Positions 48,350 through 59,775 of a stretch of DNA of 64,000 nt are shown in pieces; position 1 is the first letter of the stretch, and every line of letters begins with the position of its first letter. The notes under the pieces were generated by a model. That model made no database searches, was not told where the DNA came from, and was given only the letters and a program-made list of their open reading frames with translations. The stretch is from contig NC_045143.1 of the NCBI RefSeq assembly GCF_008831285.2, positions 11,109,503 to 11,173,502 of the forward strand, in the 5' to 3' direction. A program made the position numbers and the translations under genes. Source of the stretch: Nymphaea colorata (taxonomy: Eukaryota; Streptophyta; Magnoliopsida; Nymphaeales; Nymphaeaceae).

Positions 48350-50505
48350 AATGCAAAGTATGAAACACTAAGGTGAGACCAAAACTTCACAAATTTTGGG
48401 TATGAAAATGTCTTAGTAAACCCATCCGCAACTTGCTCATTGGTTGAATAATACTACAACACGATTGGACTTTTACCAACAATCTCACGCATGAAATGAT
48501 GATGAAGTTCAATATGTTTTGTCCGCCCATGGTAGATCGGATTTCTTGTCATTGCTATAGTTGCCTTGTTGTCACAATGGATTGGTGTTCCTTTAGTCTG
48601 ACTTTGACCAAGATTTTCCAAAACTCGACGCATCCAAATTGCCTGACAAGTAGCTGCAGATGTAGCAATATACTCTGCTTCTAAAGATGATAATGATGTC
48701 GTACTTTGCTTTTTTGAACACCATGATATAGCACCTGATCCAAGTGTGAAAACATAACCGCTTGTACTTCTTCGATCATCTACAGCTCCTGCCTAGTCAC
48801 TATCAGTGTAACCAAGTAAGTTAAAACAAACATCTGATTTATACCAAATTTCATATTCAGCAGTTTCATGGATGTAACGTAGAACACGTTTTGCTGCCCC
48901 TAGATGATGTAATGATGGATTGTGCATGAACCTGGATACCAAGCTGACAGCAAATAAAATATGTGGTCATGTATGAGACAAATATAACAAGTCACCAACT
49001 AGACCTCTAAACATTGTTTCATTGACTTTAGAAGTTCCATCAAACAAAGTCAATTTTTCACTTGCGTTCATTGGAGTAGAATACGACTTGCAATCTAACA
49101 TTTTATACCTCTTAAGTAGGCTTAATGCATATTTTTTTTGAGAGATAAAAATGTCATTATTTGTTTGGACAACTTGAAGTCCAAGGAAGAAATGCAATAA
49201 ACCAAATCTGACATTTCAAACTCACTTATCATACTATCATTGAATTTTTGAATGAGCACATCACTTGATCCCATGTAGATAATGTCATATACATAAACAC
49301 GTACCACAAGTATGTCAATATCTTCATTTTTCAAGTATAATGTGGGTTCACTTTCACAACGTCAAAACCCATTTCTGTGAAGATATGTGTCAAGCCTCCC
49401 ATACCATGTTTATGGTGCTTGCTTGAGGCCATAAAAGGTCTTCCTCAACTTATACACTTTCTTCTCCTGTCCACTTATGACAAAGCCCTGTGGTTAATGT
49501 ACGTATACATCTTCTTCTAAAGCACAATTCAAAAAAGCAGACTTGACATCAAATTGAAATACTTTCCATTTTAAGCAAACTGCTAGTGCTATTACTAGTC
49601 TAATAGTCTCAAAACGAGCAACAGGAGAAAAAATTTTAAAATAATCAATGTCATATTTTTGTACATGCCCTCTTACGACTAATCTGACCTTGTATTTTTG
49701 CACATTTCCATCGACATTATATTTCAATTTGTAAACCCATTTCACACTTATAGGTTCATTTCCTTGTGGCAAACCTACTAGCTGCTATGTATCATTTCTC
49801 TTAATTGTGTCGATATCTTCTTGCATTGCTTTTTTTCATTCTTCTTTACCACATGCTTTCTCGTAACATAATGGTTCAGTTACCATAAAAGCAAATGAAC
49901 AAGAAGCATAAATGTCATGTAGAGATCGTACATTTCTTGGTGGAGAAGATCCATTTGTAATTATTTCGACATCTTCTTCATGATCTGAATTGGTCTCTTT
50001 TGAATGAGTAGCACTTGACGATGATGCATTTGAGTGAGAAGTTGATTCAACAAATGGAATATGTTTGTCTTCTATTGTTGTCCACTCCCATGATTCATTC
50101 TTATCAAAAATGATATCACGTCGAATGATTAAAGATTCTGTTACTAGATTGTATAGTCTATAACCTTTTGAGTTATTATTATAACCCACAAAAATACATT
50201 TCTCACTCTTTTTGTCCATTTTGTCTCGACTACTAAAATTAAGCAAGAGGTAGGCAATGCATCCAAAAACTTTAAATTACTTACATGAGGTTTTTTTTCC
50301 CACCATGCTTCATATGGGGTCATACTGCGGACTGCTTTGGTTGGTGAGCCCAAAACTCATTTGGAAGATATTTCTCATTCAACATGCTACGAGTCATTTC
50401 TACTGTGCGATTTTTCCTTTCAGCAACTCCATTTTGCTGGGAAGTTTTTTTTACTGTCAATTGTCTACATATACCATATAATTTGCAGAAATTTTCAAAA
50501 ATCAT
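48350..50505 (-). pseudogene. Copia pol: end of integrase, reverse transcriptase and RNase H (broken)
   Basis: Integrase end: QQNGVAERKNRTVEMTRSML (about 50400-50450), carrying the catalytic Glu. Reverse transcriptase: KWVYKLKYN, RLVVRGHVQKYDIDY and FQFDVKSAFLNCALEEDVYV (49494-49772). The YVDD box reads YVYD (near 49295), so the first catalytic Asp is lost. RNase [13 protein letters not shown]-type motif (here [17 protein letters not shown]), SSLEAEYIA and [17 protein letters not shown] (48500-48800), with an in-frame TAG at 48793-48795 where the family has Trp. At least four frame changes occur between 50505 and 48350. The coding region ends just before the polypurine tract. Confidence 0.9.
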
Positions 50506-51208
50506 TTGATAGACATTCTCCCCTTCTATCAGTACGAAATATTTTTATAGGTTGCTCACATTCTTTTTCTGCAAGCACTTTAAATTCTTTGAATTTTTCA
50601 AAGGCTTCAAATTTTTCAACAAGAAAAAACACCCAACTCATACGAGAAAAATCATCAGTGAATAGTAGAAAGTATCTACTATTATTCAGAGATAGAGTTC
50701 TTGTTAGTCTACAAATGGCAGCATGCACTAATTCTAAAGGAGCTTTCGCTCTCCATGCTTTTCCAATTGGAAATGAAAGATGATGTTGTTTTCCATACAC
50801 ATATGCTTCATAAATATCTTCATTATTGGTAAGACGAGGTAAACTAACAACTAATTTTTTCTGCCCCAATAGCTTCAGTCCATTGTAGTGCAAGTGTCCA
50901 TATCTTAAGTGCCATAACTTAGACACTTTATTTATGTCTGCAACTAAGGCATATGCACCAAAGTGTGAAAGCTCTATTGGAAACATTTTGTTCTTTGTCA
51001 TGTGCACTACTATAGGTGGTATGTTAGAAAATTTCTTTTTGATATTACATACATCATCATGAAATGAAATCAAATATTCTTTTTGTGCTAACTGTCCAAT
51101 ACTTAGCAAGTTATATGTTAATCCAGGTATATAATAAACATCATGTACCAACCTTTTTGTAACACATTTAATTGGTATCTCAATTGTGCCTTTACCATCA
51201 ATTTGCAA
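50495..51208 (-). pseudogene. Copia pol: gag-pre-integrase and integrase core (mutated)
   Basis: KLWHLRYGHLHYNGLKLL is the His half of the HHCC zinc module. The Cys half reads YEAYVYGKQHHLSF, so both Cys are Tyr (TAT codons). In the core, the first catalytic Asp of 'LVHxDICG' is Ala (LELVHAAICRL) while the second remains (RTDRRGE). A one-base shift in the T-run near 50500 ends this frame and puts the rest of integrase in another frame. Such an integrase could not be active. Confidence 0.9.
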
Positions 51209-51275
51209 CTTTTTGTTGTCTTTAAGTCGAACTTGTTGTTCACCAATTCATCATGTTATGAAACAAGTCTCTCTT

Positions 51276-52248
51276 TCATGTCATATGATCAATATTTTCT
51301 TTTGATTCTGTATGAGTAAAAAACAAGTTACCATCTTCTGCTTTCTCTTCCACTACATTAACTTGTTGTTTTGCTTTATCCCAATAGTACGTTTCAGTAT
51401 GACCATTTTTTTTGCAAAAAACACAGTACCTGTTTTTGTGGCCATGTTTTTTATTGTATGTGTCACCTCCTTCTGACTTGTTTCTTCCTTCCTCAAATAT
51501 TCCTCGTCCACATCCACGGTAGTTACCTCTACCTCGCTCGCGATATGCATTCTTTCGTACAGCTGCTCCCTTTCTCTCTTTGCTAAAGTCATCCAACTTG
51601 ATTTGGGCTTGGAATGCTTGGTCTACACTTTTCTCAGTTGACTTGTTCATTCTTTGTTCATAGGCTAAAAGAGAACCCAATAATTCATTACCAGAATATG
51701 CAGTCAAATCATTAGGCTCTTTTATAGCTGTAACCACATGATCAAATTTATTGCGGTAAACTCCTCAATATTTTTTCTATAATTTTCTGGTTATTGACGA
51801 CCTTTCCAAAGGCTTTCATCTCATTTATAATTATGAAAGCTCTTGAAAAAAAATCTTGGACTGATTTATTGTTTTTCATAAACAATATCTCAAACTCTTT
51901 ATAGAGGGTTTGGAGTTTCACTGTCGTTACCTTCTTATCACCATGATATTCTTGCTTGAGAATAGTCCAAGCTTCATTTAAACTAGTAGCACCAGCAATT
52001 CGAAGAAAGATAGTCTCACTTACAGCTTGTTGAAGAACAAGTAAGGCTTTTGAATTCTTCTTCCGTTGCTGTCTTGATTCAACTGCCTTTTCTTCTTGTT
52101 TGGAGCTCTCTCCACTTTCTATATAGTCATTTTCAACTACATCCCAAAGAACTTGTGACAAAAAATAGTCTTCATTCCCATAATTATCACCATTAAATAC
52201 AGGTATGAGCGATTGAAAAATATTCGAAGTGGTCATGCCATTAGCCAT
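51276..52248 (-). pseudogene. Copia gag (broken in two frames)
   Basis: The probable start is the ATG at 52248 (MANGMTTSNIFQSLIPVF), 112 nt after the primer site. The retrotransposon gag core (AWTILKQEYHGDKKV, VQDFFSRAFIIINEMKAFG) runs to about 51750. A frameshift near 51740-51750 moves the rest into another frame, which contains ANEL-type linker sequence and the zinc knuckle (51380-51420). The knuckle reads CVFCKKNGHTETYYW: the last Cys is missing. Confidence 0.88.
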
Positions 52249-52373
52249 AATAAACAAAAATTTCCTACAGAAATTTTGTCGAACAAATTGTGTGCAGATT
52301 TTACCTTGCAGGCTTCTCTTTTGCATTCTTACCAACAATCACGACAACACAATTGACCTAGCTCTGATACCAC

Positions 52374-52766
52374 TGTTAACTAAAGGAATGACCTGCCTGC
52401 AAAAGAGCAACACAACATCTAAGCCACCACTTGTTTCTTCAAGTGGTCACAAGGCAGCAAGGATTAAGCACACAACAAGAAATCTTTGAACACACTTGTA
52501 AGCCTTCCTCTCTCACATTTGCCGAACCCAAAGGGCCATATATATACATGTAAAAAAAATTGAAAAATAAATGACATGACTCTTGGTGATTCCACTATGG
52601 CCATTATTGACATATGCATTAAAAAAAAACTGAAAATTAAAATAAGCAAGGTGAAGGGGCACTTGTCATGGCACGATGGAACTTTTGGGGAACCCAAAAG
52701 TTGAACCCTTCACTTTCTTCATAAAGATATGCACACGTTTTTAATTTTTTTGCATTAACTTCATCA
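52374..52766 (-). repeat. 5' LTR of the copia element (393 bp)
   Basis: Boundaries are set by the primer-binding site on one side and the GAAAT target duplication on the other. It carries AAAGGGCCATATATATACATG (52532-52552), which on the - strand supplies a TATA-like TATATATGGCCC. Confidence 0.92.
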
Positions 52767-52771
52767 GAAAT

Positions 52772-53013
52772 AACCATCGGCCATCTCAAGCCACAAAGGT
52801 GAAGGTTTGGTTCGTCCCCATTTTCTTTACATAGATTTGTGAGGAAACAAGTACATGCTCTTTATTATTATTTAGCCATGAGAAACGCGTCGATTGATAT
52901 GATTCAACTGTCCACTTCTCAAGGAGGATAAAGAGGAAAATGCATTGGATCTTATCATAACTCCAAAGTCAAGTATGCTTAGACAACAAGACCTATTATA
53001 TATATGTGCGATT

Positions 53014-53048
<35 letters not shown>

Positions 53049-53840
53049 GAATAAGCCAACATTAGTCAGTAGATGCCTACCAATTCATGCTAAGAAGTGT
53101 GACCGTGCTTATGAGCTTATTGTTTCCTTCAGTGTTATAATCTTTTTGTGCCTGAGAGGGTTGGTACAATAACTTAGGGTGGAAACTAATAGGCAATCGG
53201 TTTCTATTTCAAATGCTAGGAACGTCAACCTTCTGTAAAACAAAAATGATTTATTATTATGTTTTTTTTTTCACTGATGCACAGGTGGAAGAGCAGCATG
53301 AGTGACATTCCAAGACACTGCTCTGTACCCTAAGGGCAAGGGATTGTGTGGAAGCTTTGGCTATCTAGAGAGGGTGGGTTTCCCTTGCTCACAAGGAACT
53401 TTACAATATTTCTTCTTAATAGGGAGAAATTTTAGTAGGGAGAGAAAGGAAAGATCAGAGATGGCAATTGGGGAAACAACTTTTGCTCGTTGATCTCACA
53501 AAAGAAAAATCTGAATAGGTGAAAACTTTTCATATCATAATGTCACAATTCTCGAATAAGATTTTGTATCTTTACGTTTTCCCATTTGCAAATCTCCTTT
53601 TCTTGGCCCCTTTTATGATAAATCCTTAGTTGAACGTTTTAGCTTGGAGACGCACTGGTGGGGCTGGGGCAGATGCCAACCATGAGCATCAATGAGTACC
53701 CTCCTTCTAGTTGGCCATTATAATGTTAGGCTGCTTCATTATTATTCCCCATTGGCCAAAACTGCAGATAGGTTTCAAATCTGAGACAACCAATCTCACT
53801 GAATCTAGTAGACAAAAACCTTCAGTAAAAAGATGAAAGA
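52772..53840. other. Intergenic; (CT)n microsatellite
   Basis: An interrupted CT run lies at about 53012-53048. No gene recognised. Confidence 0.5.
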
Positions 53841-53914
53841 AAGTTAGACTGATGGTGGCTCGGTCATGAAGATGACCTACATCCACTCTTAGAAAAGGCT
53901 CTCGATAGGCCTGT

Positions 53915-54470
53915 TTATCTTTTATTGGAATGGTTCATCTCAATATTCCTACAAATTACATGGGTTTTTATTGCTAAATGTAAATTCCTGATTTGGTAGA
54001 ACATATTCCACAATATTAGGAGTACCAGTTTTGCTTTTCCTTTCTCTATAAATTTTATGGGGACATCTTGAATGTTGAGCTTGGAACATAGTTGGTTAAA
54101 CCAGGCCTGAGTAAGAGGCTTCATTGAGCACTGTTGAGAGGTGTTTGACAGTGAACGTGTGGCTAGTTTGTCTCAAATAAAATGCACATCAATGTCTACA
54201 TGCTTGGAATGTTTGTGCATAACTGGAATGCCCACCATAAGAACAGCCACAATATTGCCACACCACACTATGGAAGGAGGATGAAGTGAAACTATAAACT
54301 CTCGTAGAGGGTAAGACCACTGGTTGCTCCATCGGTGAAAACCTGATATTCCACTTTATAGTACACAGAGCAATGATGGGTCGTTTATGAAAATTAAATG
54401 AAAGAGAATTGTCATCCAAGGCACAAAAAACGATCCATCAAACACGTCTTGTGAGACAAATTTTTTGGTA
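53915..54470 (-). pseudogene. Copia RNase H remnant (second copia element)
   Basis: On - the pieces TDGATSGLTLYES, WCGNIVAVLMVGIPVMHKHS, KHVDIDVHF and KPLTQAWFNQLCSKLNIQD match the C-terminal RNase H and tail of copia polyproteins (usual forms CDNxSAxxLxxNPVxHxRTKHIxID and TKPLxxxxFxxLxxKLxI). Stops and frameshifts are frequent. Confidence 0.75.
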
Positions 54471-54699
54471 CAAGAGCTAAATAATATCAACCTTTTTATT
54501 GAGTAACATATCCAAGAAACACACACAATTAAGACTTAAAAGTCAACTTGTGAGAACCATATAGGAGGTATGGATAAGAACCCCAATAAAAACTCTTAGA
54601 GAAGTAAAATCAGGCTTTCCCATGAAGAATTTCCTCCAAGGATGTCTTATCTTTTAAAACCTGAACAAACGTGCAGTTCATCAAATATACTACAACATA

Positions 54700-55200
54700 A
54701 AATGCAAGCTTGGTATATCTTTTTGGAACATCAGCATGAGCCAATATCATTAATCTAGTTTCAAGTATATGATGATTTTTCCTCTGAACAAAGTCATTAT
54801 GTGCACAAGGACAACTAACCCTATGAGTAATGTTATTTTATTTGAAGGAGGTTTTGTAGGTCTGATATTTACTGTTCCAATTTAATTGTTTGATCATCTT
54901 ATTTAGCATGTCCTTAACATTCGTTATGAACTTTTGTAACACATTTTAAACTTTTGATTTTTTCTTAACAAAGATGAATCCAAATAAACTGAAAACAAGC
55001 ATCAACAAAGACAGCATAGTAACAGAATGCATGCACACTTGACACTAGGGCAGGACACCGCACATCAAAAAAGATAGCTTGGAAGGTGTAGAAACCGTAT
55101 AATCCGAAACATGAAATGGCAACTTGCAGTTTTGTGTAACTAAGATGCCTCACGTTGACCATGTTGATGAATGTGATTGAAAGGAAGACCATGTTTATTG
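54700..55200 (-). pseudogene. Copia integrase remnant (second copia element)
   Basis: DVRCPALVSSVHAFCYYAVFVDACFQFIW (55000-55090) corresponds to the core 'DVWGPAP...YYxxFVDDFSRFTW'; it keeps the first Asp but has Ala for the second D of FVDD. Further on, ETRLMILAHADVPKRYTKLAF and YLMNC (about 54660-54780) match the 'ETGLTLLAHASVPxxYWxxAF' segment. The HKLTFKS...CVFLGYVTQ.KGYY segment follows (54500-54560) and then, directly, RNase H. Confidence 0.75.
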
Positions 55201-55739
55201 ATCACCTATTACACCACACATGATGACAATGCCCCATCCTTTGATGCCAAACACACTAACTGAATATCCTTCTCTCATTGTTGCTTCCTTGGGTTCACCA
55301 TTGATCCTCAGTGATAATCAATAAAGTCAATGCTTACTCATGCCTCAGAGAAGAATTTTTCCCTCTTTATTTCCTTACCAAGACTATGCAGAGGAAAAAA
55401 TTCAAAACTAGCATTGTTGTACATAGCAAATTTCTAAACAGAGAAAATTTTGAGTGGTGTGTGGAGCATGCAAACTTTTTTTTTTTTTAAATGGAAGCAT
55501 AATTTTGATACTTAAGAATTGAATCTCTTGTGGGAGAAATAAGCAAACCTGCACCATTAGTTACATGAAATTGATTGAAAGCCTGTATCAGCAAGTTCCT
55601 GATATTTTTTGTGAGATTGTGTGTAGCCTTAGAATTAACATACTATTCATTGCACACTAATGATGAAGCGCCAACTACATACTACATAACCTTGAGCATG
55701 GAAGTAGTGGTCTAAGCACAAGTAGGTAGTTGCTTACAT

Positions 55740-56580
55740 TGTTTGGTAGTATGGGCAACTATATTACATTGTTGACATACGATCCAAGTTTTTTTTTTTA
55801 TTATCAAAATACTTGGCCCCACATTTCTCGTATCTATTTTGATAGCCTCTCCACTATATACCTTTTTTCCATTACTTAGATTCTTGTTATTATTATCAAG
55901 TTGTTTGTGTAAAAAGTTGGCTGCAGGTAAGAATATCTGATTTCAAGTGAACTCTATCTGCTAATTGAGATTCTTGTACATGAAGTAGACCATGAATATC
56001 ATTGAGGCTCATAGGTTCAACAAAAGTAGATATTGAGATCTTAAAAGCATCATATTCATTAGTAGTCCATGATATACATGGTGAGGTAATTATCAACTAG
56101 CTAGGCACAAGGACTAGTCGATGAGCAAAAATTTTGTCAGTGGAAACATATTCATTGATAGCCTTAGCTTCATTGTCCAAATCTTCTAATTGAGTCTTCA
56201 ACTATAAAATACAAGAATGAGCATGTACTGCATATGCATTTTTTATATTGTGCCGCACATTGATGAAGTTTGTAAGCTAGTAACTTGAGTCAATTAGAAA
56301 GGAAAATGACCAACTTAAAAGTCGATGGCTATGCCTATGTCAAACCACAAAAGCAGAATTTGGCTTTGATCCTGCATCAATACAAATGGTTTTAACTGGA
56401 CAAGGCTTGGATCTGTTGACATATCCATGCAAATCATGTGGGTGAAAAATGGAGAGAAATTGAGTCTCCCTAGAATATAACTATCCACCAATTTAGTGGA
56501 CAAAAATGTTAAAACGAACTGGGCCAATGAAACAAGAGAGACACAATTGAAGAAGTTGCACATTACCAGAATGAGCATCT
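55740..56580 (-). pseudogene. Copia gag, zinc knuckle and protease remnant (second copia element)
   Basis: NEYDAFKISIST, followed by PMSLNDIHGLLHVQESQL (55980-56080), matches the gag 'xEYDxFVTSI...PLSLEDLxGxLLxHExxL'. The zinc knuckle CQQCNIVAHTTKQC (about 55740-55785) is complete (C-x2-C-x4-H-x4-C). The protease site reads NSKATHNLT where the family has DSGATHHLT, so the catalytic Asp is lost. Confidence 0.75.
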
Positions 56581-57009
56581 GAACCAGAAGGAAAATGACC
56601 AGCCACGAGGTGATAAAATATCTTGATTTTTTTATATCATAAAACGCAGCACAAAAGCTAAAAGGACAAAAGTAAACAAGACTGATTTACAGTGGGTCAG
56701 TCATAAAGATGATCTATATCCACTCCCAAAAAGGCTCTCTTCTTCCTTCTCTTTGTTCGAATTTTTGATGTCAAAGTTTCTATAGTACTAAGCATTAGAT
56801 GGCCTTTTAGATGTACTTATAAATTCCTGATTTGGTTGAACAAATTCCACAATATCAGGAGCGGTCTCTTCTGTTTTCCTTTATGGAATATTACTTTTAA
56901 CCCTTTTAGATTTTGCATACCTTGACCTTAGGTTTCCATTAGTCCTAATCTCTTTTCAGTCATATGTGCTAAGACACTATATGACTCGAGCAGTGAATTA
57001 ATGTGCTTT

Positions 57010-57785
57010 TGACAAGCTTGAACATTATTCCCTGCTCCATTTATGTTCCCTTCTGCTAGTCCTGTTTATCTCTTTCATTCCTGTACATGAACCAGGTTTT
57101 AGACTAATCTAGGAGATATTAAAAAATTTTAAGCACTTGTGGGTGATCAACATGTGAGGTAGGCAATGGAGCGAGCCCCTCTATGTTCTGAAGGTGCTTC
57201 AAAGATTTGACATTGCTGATGTACACCTGCCTGCATGTCTGAAGTTTCAGGATGTCTTGCATAGAAAAAGATAGATAAACATGTTGGATTGGTTAAGTTA
57301 TTTTATGTAATATTTCCTTATCTCTTTGAACTTCTTACCAAACATATGTGCTTCTGTTTTGTTTGAAGTTGGACATTTTAAAGTTCTGAACATGCGGGTG
57401 TAGGAGCCTATATAATTTCCGAAAAAATGTGCATTACCAGATTCATTGTGCCTCTGTTAGTGTCGGCTTTTATGCCTCCTTTTATCTCTATTCATTAGTG
57501 TCTGAAGCTTAAACTAAAGGACATCCTGTTAAGTGAACACGCCGTATTTTTAAATATCAAGATAAAAGCACTGAAAACAAGTGAAACAAACAAAAGAAAA
57601 TATTGTGATATTTTGATAGACTGTCAAAATAAAAATATCACGATATTCTTGCAAGCTTTCCAAAAAATCATTTAATATATTCAAGGAATCTGCTGTAATC
57701 ATTCCCTTGTCCATTTGTTTGCTGCTTTTGCTAGTCCTGTTTTTCTCTTTCATTCCCATCCGTGAGCCAGGTTTTAGACCACGTA
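57010..57785. repeat. Two copies of an approximately 85-bp sequence, 675 bp apart
   Basis: GCTAGTCCTGTTTATCTCTTTCATTCC (as two parts, 57056-57081) recurs at 57731-57757 with T for A. CCAGGTTTTAGAC follows in both (57093 and 57768) and TCCCYTGYCCATTT precedes in both. The segment between is AT-rich and non-coding. Confidence 0.6.
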
Positions 57786-59222
57786 ACATGGACATAACAC
57801 TTTGGGTGCCGCATCTTCATCAATGGTGTGCTTGGATGTGGCAATAGAAAATCCAACAATGACGATCGATTGCAGCAGAAAGAAAGCAACCTGCAGAGAA
57901 TAGATAGAGGCGGCAAGCTGGAACATGGGAAGAACAAGGAAATCGATTTTGACGTTAAAAGGAAGATCAAGACAGGTGACGTTCCAAAGGATTAAAAATC
58001 TAGATGACAGGAATGGAAAGACGTGCAGAAAATGAGAACAGATTGGAAAAGAGGAAGACACAGAAAATCTCAACATGTGGCAGATTAGAGGTCTCCAGAG
58101 TCAAACCTTCGGCAGCAAACTATTCTTCATCTATGGTTTCGATACCATGTTAGATCTCGATGTCAAGATTTGTTCTGTGACAGAAAGAGAAAAGAAGAAG
58201 CAAGAGGGAATTCCTTCAAGTGTATGATGGCAGCTGCAGTTCATATTGGCATGCCCTAATTTTAATAATAAGCTTACTTATGTTACATGGATTAAAAAAG
58301 CAATATGCCAGTCAGTAGTATTACAGTCCTGCCAATATACACGTAGGATGGACACAATAAGACAGTGTGTGGATCTGGCCTGGGATCTGATCCAAACACA
58401 AATAGATAAAACACAAAATATGGATACTTCTTTCAGGGTCATGAGTGATGAGGCAACTTGGATCTTGTAAAGCTGTACTGGTGACCCAATTCAACCTTTT
58501 AGTAGGGCCTGGGTGAGTTGAATGGATGTGGTTTTTTCATGGCAATAAATGTATAATTAATAAATGATAAACAGATGTTGGATGTGTAGATCGGATTTTA
58601 TAGGTGGTTAAGTTTAATTGTCTTAGACTCTTAGTCATGTAAGGTTAGAAAATCCAATCTACACATCAAAGAATTTGTCTTTTTCCCCTGCTCTCATGTT
58701 TTTTACATTTTGAGTACATTTGTTAGATTTGTCAAAAAAAAAGAAGAAACATAGTGTGAAAGATTGCAAAACGATGATGCTACTTTTTATACCATCTTGC
58801 TTTAAAACTTTATTTTATTACAATATGATGTATATTATAAAAAATTGTCTACTTTTATCTTTTTATGTACACACGCATATTACTCTGGAACCTAAGTTTT
58901 TCTGCAAGTACCGCACCTGCACCCTGCATGCGTGTAACATAGTCTTATATTTCTACTGTTAGCATATTACAGAGAATTGTTCAAATTATATGTGAAACTT
59001 TCACGAAATAAGTTACGAGATTTATGTGGCATATCTTGCTGTACTTTTTCATCAAGTTTAGGTTAGTGTATTCTCACATGCTCATTAATACAGCTAGTCA
59101 AAAACTTGTAAAACGGTACTTTCTGTCTCTAAAAGCTCTACGTTTTTTCATCTTTCCTTATGTTGCTATTCATGGGGATATCTGTAGTTCATGTTTCCTA
59201 GCACGACTTTCATTTTGTGCAG
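57786..59222. other. Intergenic, nothing firmly recognised
   Basis: On - a primer-site-like word ATGGTATCGAAACC lies at about 58138-58150, but no LTR or gag can be tied to it. Short open frames only. Confidence 0.4.
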
Positions 59223-59294
59223 GTTAAGCATCCCATCTTATTGACTCCTTCAGAGAAGCAAATGGCTAGAGATGTCTACGCATTTAGGCAAGCC
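59223..59294 (+). other. Candidate orphan exon (72 nt, phase 0)
   Basis: A pyrimidine-rich stretch and TTTTGTGCAG precede. The 72 nt are open and encode VKHPILLTPSEKQMARDVYA followed by FRQA; GTAAAG follows. The composition is less AT-rich than the surroundings and both splice-like borders are in phase. I do not recognise the protein family, and no neighbouring exon is found, so it could be a captured gene fragment or chance. Confidence 0.2.
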
Positions 59295-59320
59295 GTAAAG
59301 TCTTTGAAAACCTTTTACAA

Positions 59321-59324
<4 letters not shown>

Positions 59325-59391
<67 letters not shown>
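59325..59391. repeat. (TC)n microsatellite, about 67 bp
   Basis: An uninterrupted TC run. Confidence 0.97.
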
Positions 59392-59392
<1 letters not shown>

Positions 59393-59509
59393 ATAGCAAC
59401 TGAAGAACATAAAAAACTTTGTTGGGAATTTTTTCCTCTCAGTCACATGGGTACTCTAGTAATATCTGTGTACCCGTGTCGTCATACCCATACTTAAAGC
59501 GGGTATTTT

Positions 59510-59775
59510 TTAGTTCGAAGCTGATCCAAACTACTTAATTTTACTTGATTTAATATTTTCTAACTCATTTTTCATTCTGGTTTTTAGAGTTATTGTTCAT
59601 TAACATATACTGTTTTTACTTATATGAAATGTTGCTTTCATTTTGATTTTTTTTTGTGCTATTTTGCGTATATACATGTTGTGCCCATACCCATATTTTC
59701 TAAAGTTTTCGTGTCTGTACCCATATCTCTGTATTGGTACCCAAATCATAGCCGTACCTATGTGACTTAGGTTTT
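59510..59775. repeat. Dispersed repeat shared with 18771-19020
   Basis: Same word order as the copy at 18771 (TTTTACTTGATTTAATATTTT, TTATTGTTCATTAACATA, AATGTTGCTTTCATTTTG, CCCATATTTTCTAAAGTT and finally CCTATGTGACTTAGG). In this copy the variants of TACCCATACCC and GTACCC form a short degenerate array (59465-59500 and 59685-59760). Confidence 0.55.

Larger units (their letters stand above)
47826..52771 (-). mobile_element. Complete but inactive Ty1/copia LTR retrotransposon
   Basis: The element runs from LTR 47831-48340 (3' LTR on -) to LTR 52374-52766 (5' LTR), flanked by the direct repeat GAAAT (47826-47830 and 52767-52771). Both LTRs start TGTTA and end TTCATCA. On the - strand TGGTATCAGAGC (52361-52372), the tRNA-iMet primer site of copia elements, lies one base after the 5' LTR. 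The purine run AAGGGGAAG touches the 3' LTR. The order gag, integrase, reverse transcriptase, RNase H between them is diagnostic for Ty1/copia. Every domain is present but the frame is broken several times. Confidence 0.95.
53846..56880 (-). mobile_element. Ty1/copia deletion derivative lacking reverse transcriptase
   Basis: Weakly similar direct repeats at about 53846-54040 and 56688-56880 (shared words: CATGAAGATGACCTACATCC / CATAAAGATGATCTATATCC and AATTCCTGATTTGGTAGAAC / AATTCCTGATTTGGTTGAAC) look like the two LTRs. Between them on the - strand lie gag, zinc knuckle, protease-like, integrase and RNase H remnants in order. No target duplication or primer site could be recognised, so the element is old. 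Confidence 0.7.

Noticed and set aside
58138-58150. Primer-binding site of a third LTR element
   Set aside because: The word on - (TGGTATCGAAACC) is only partly like the copia consensus and no LTR or gag could be tied to it.
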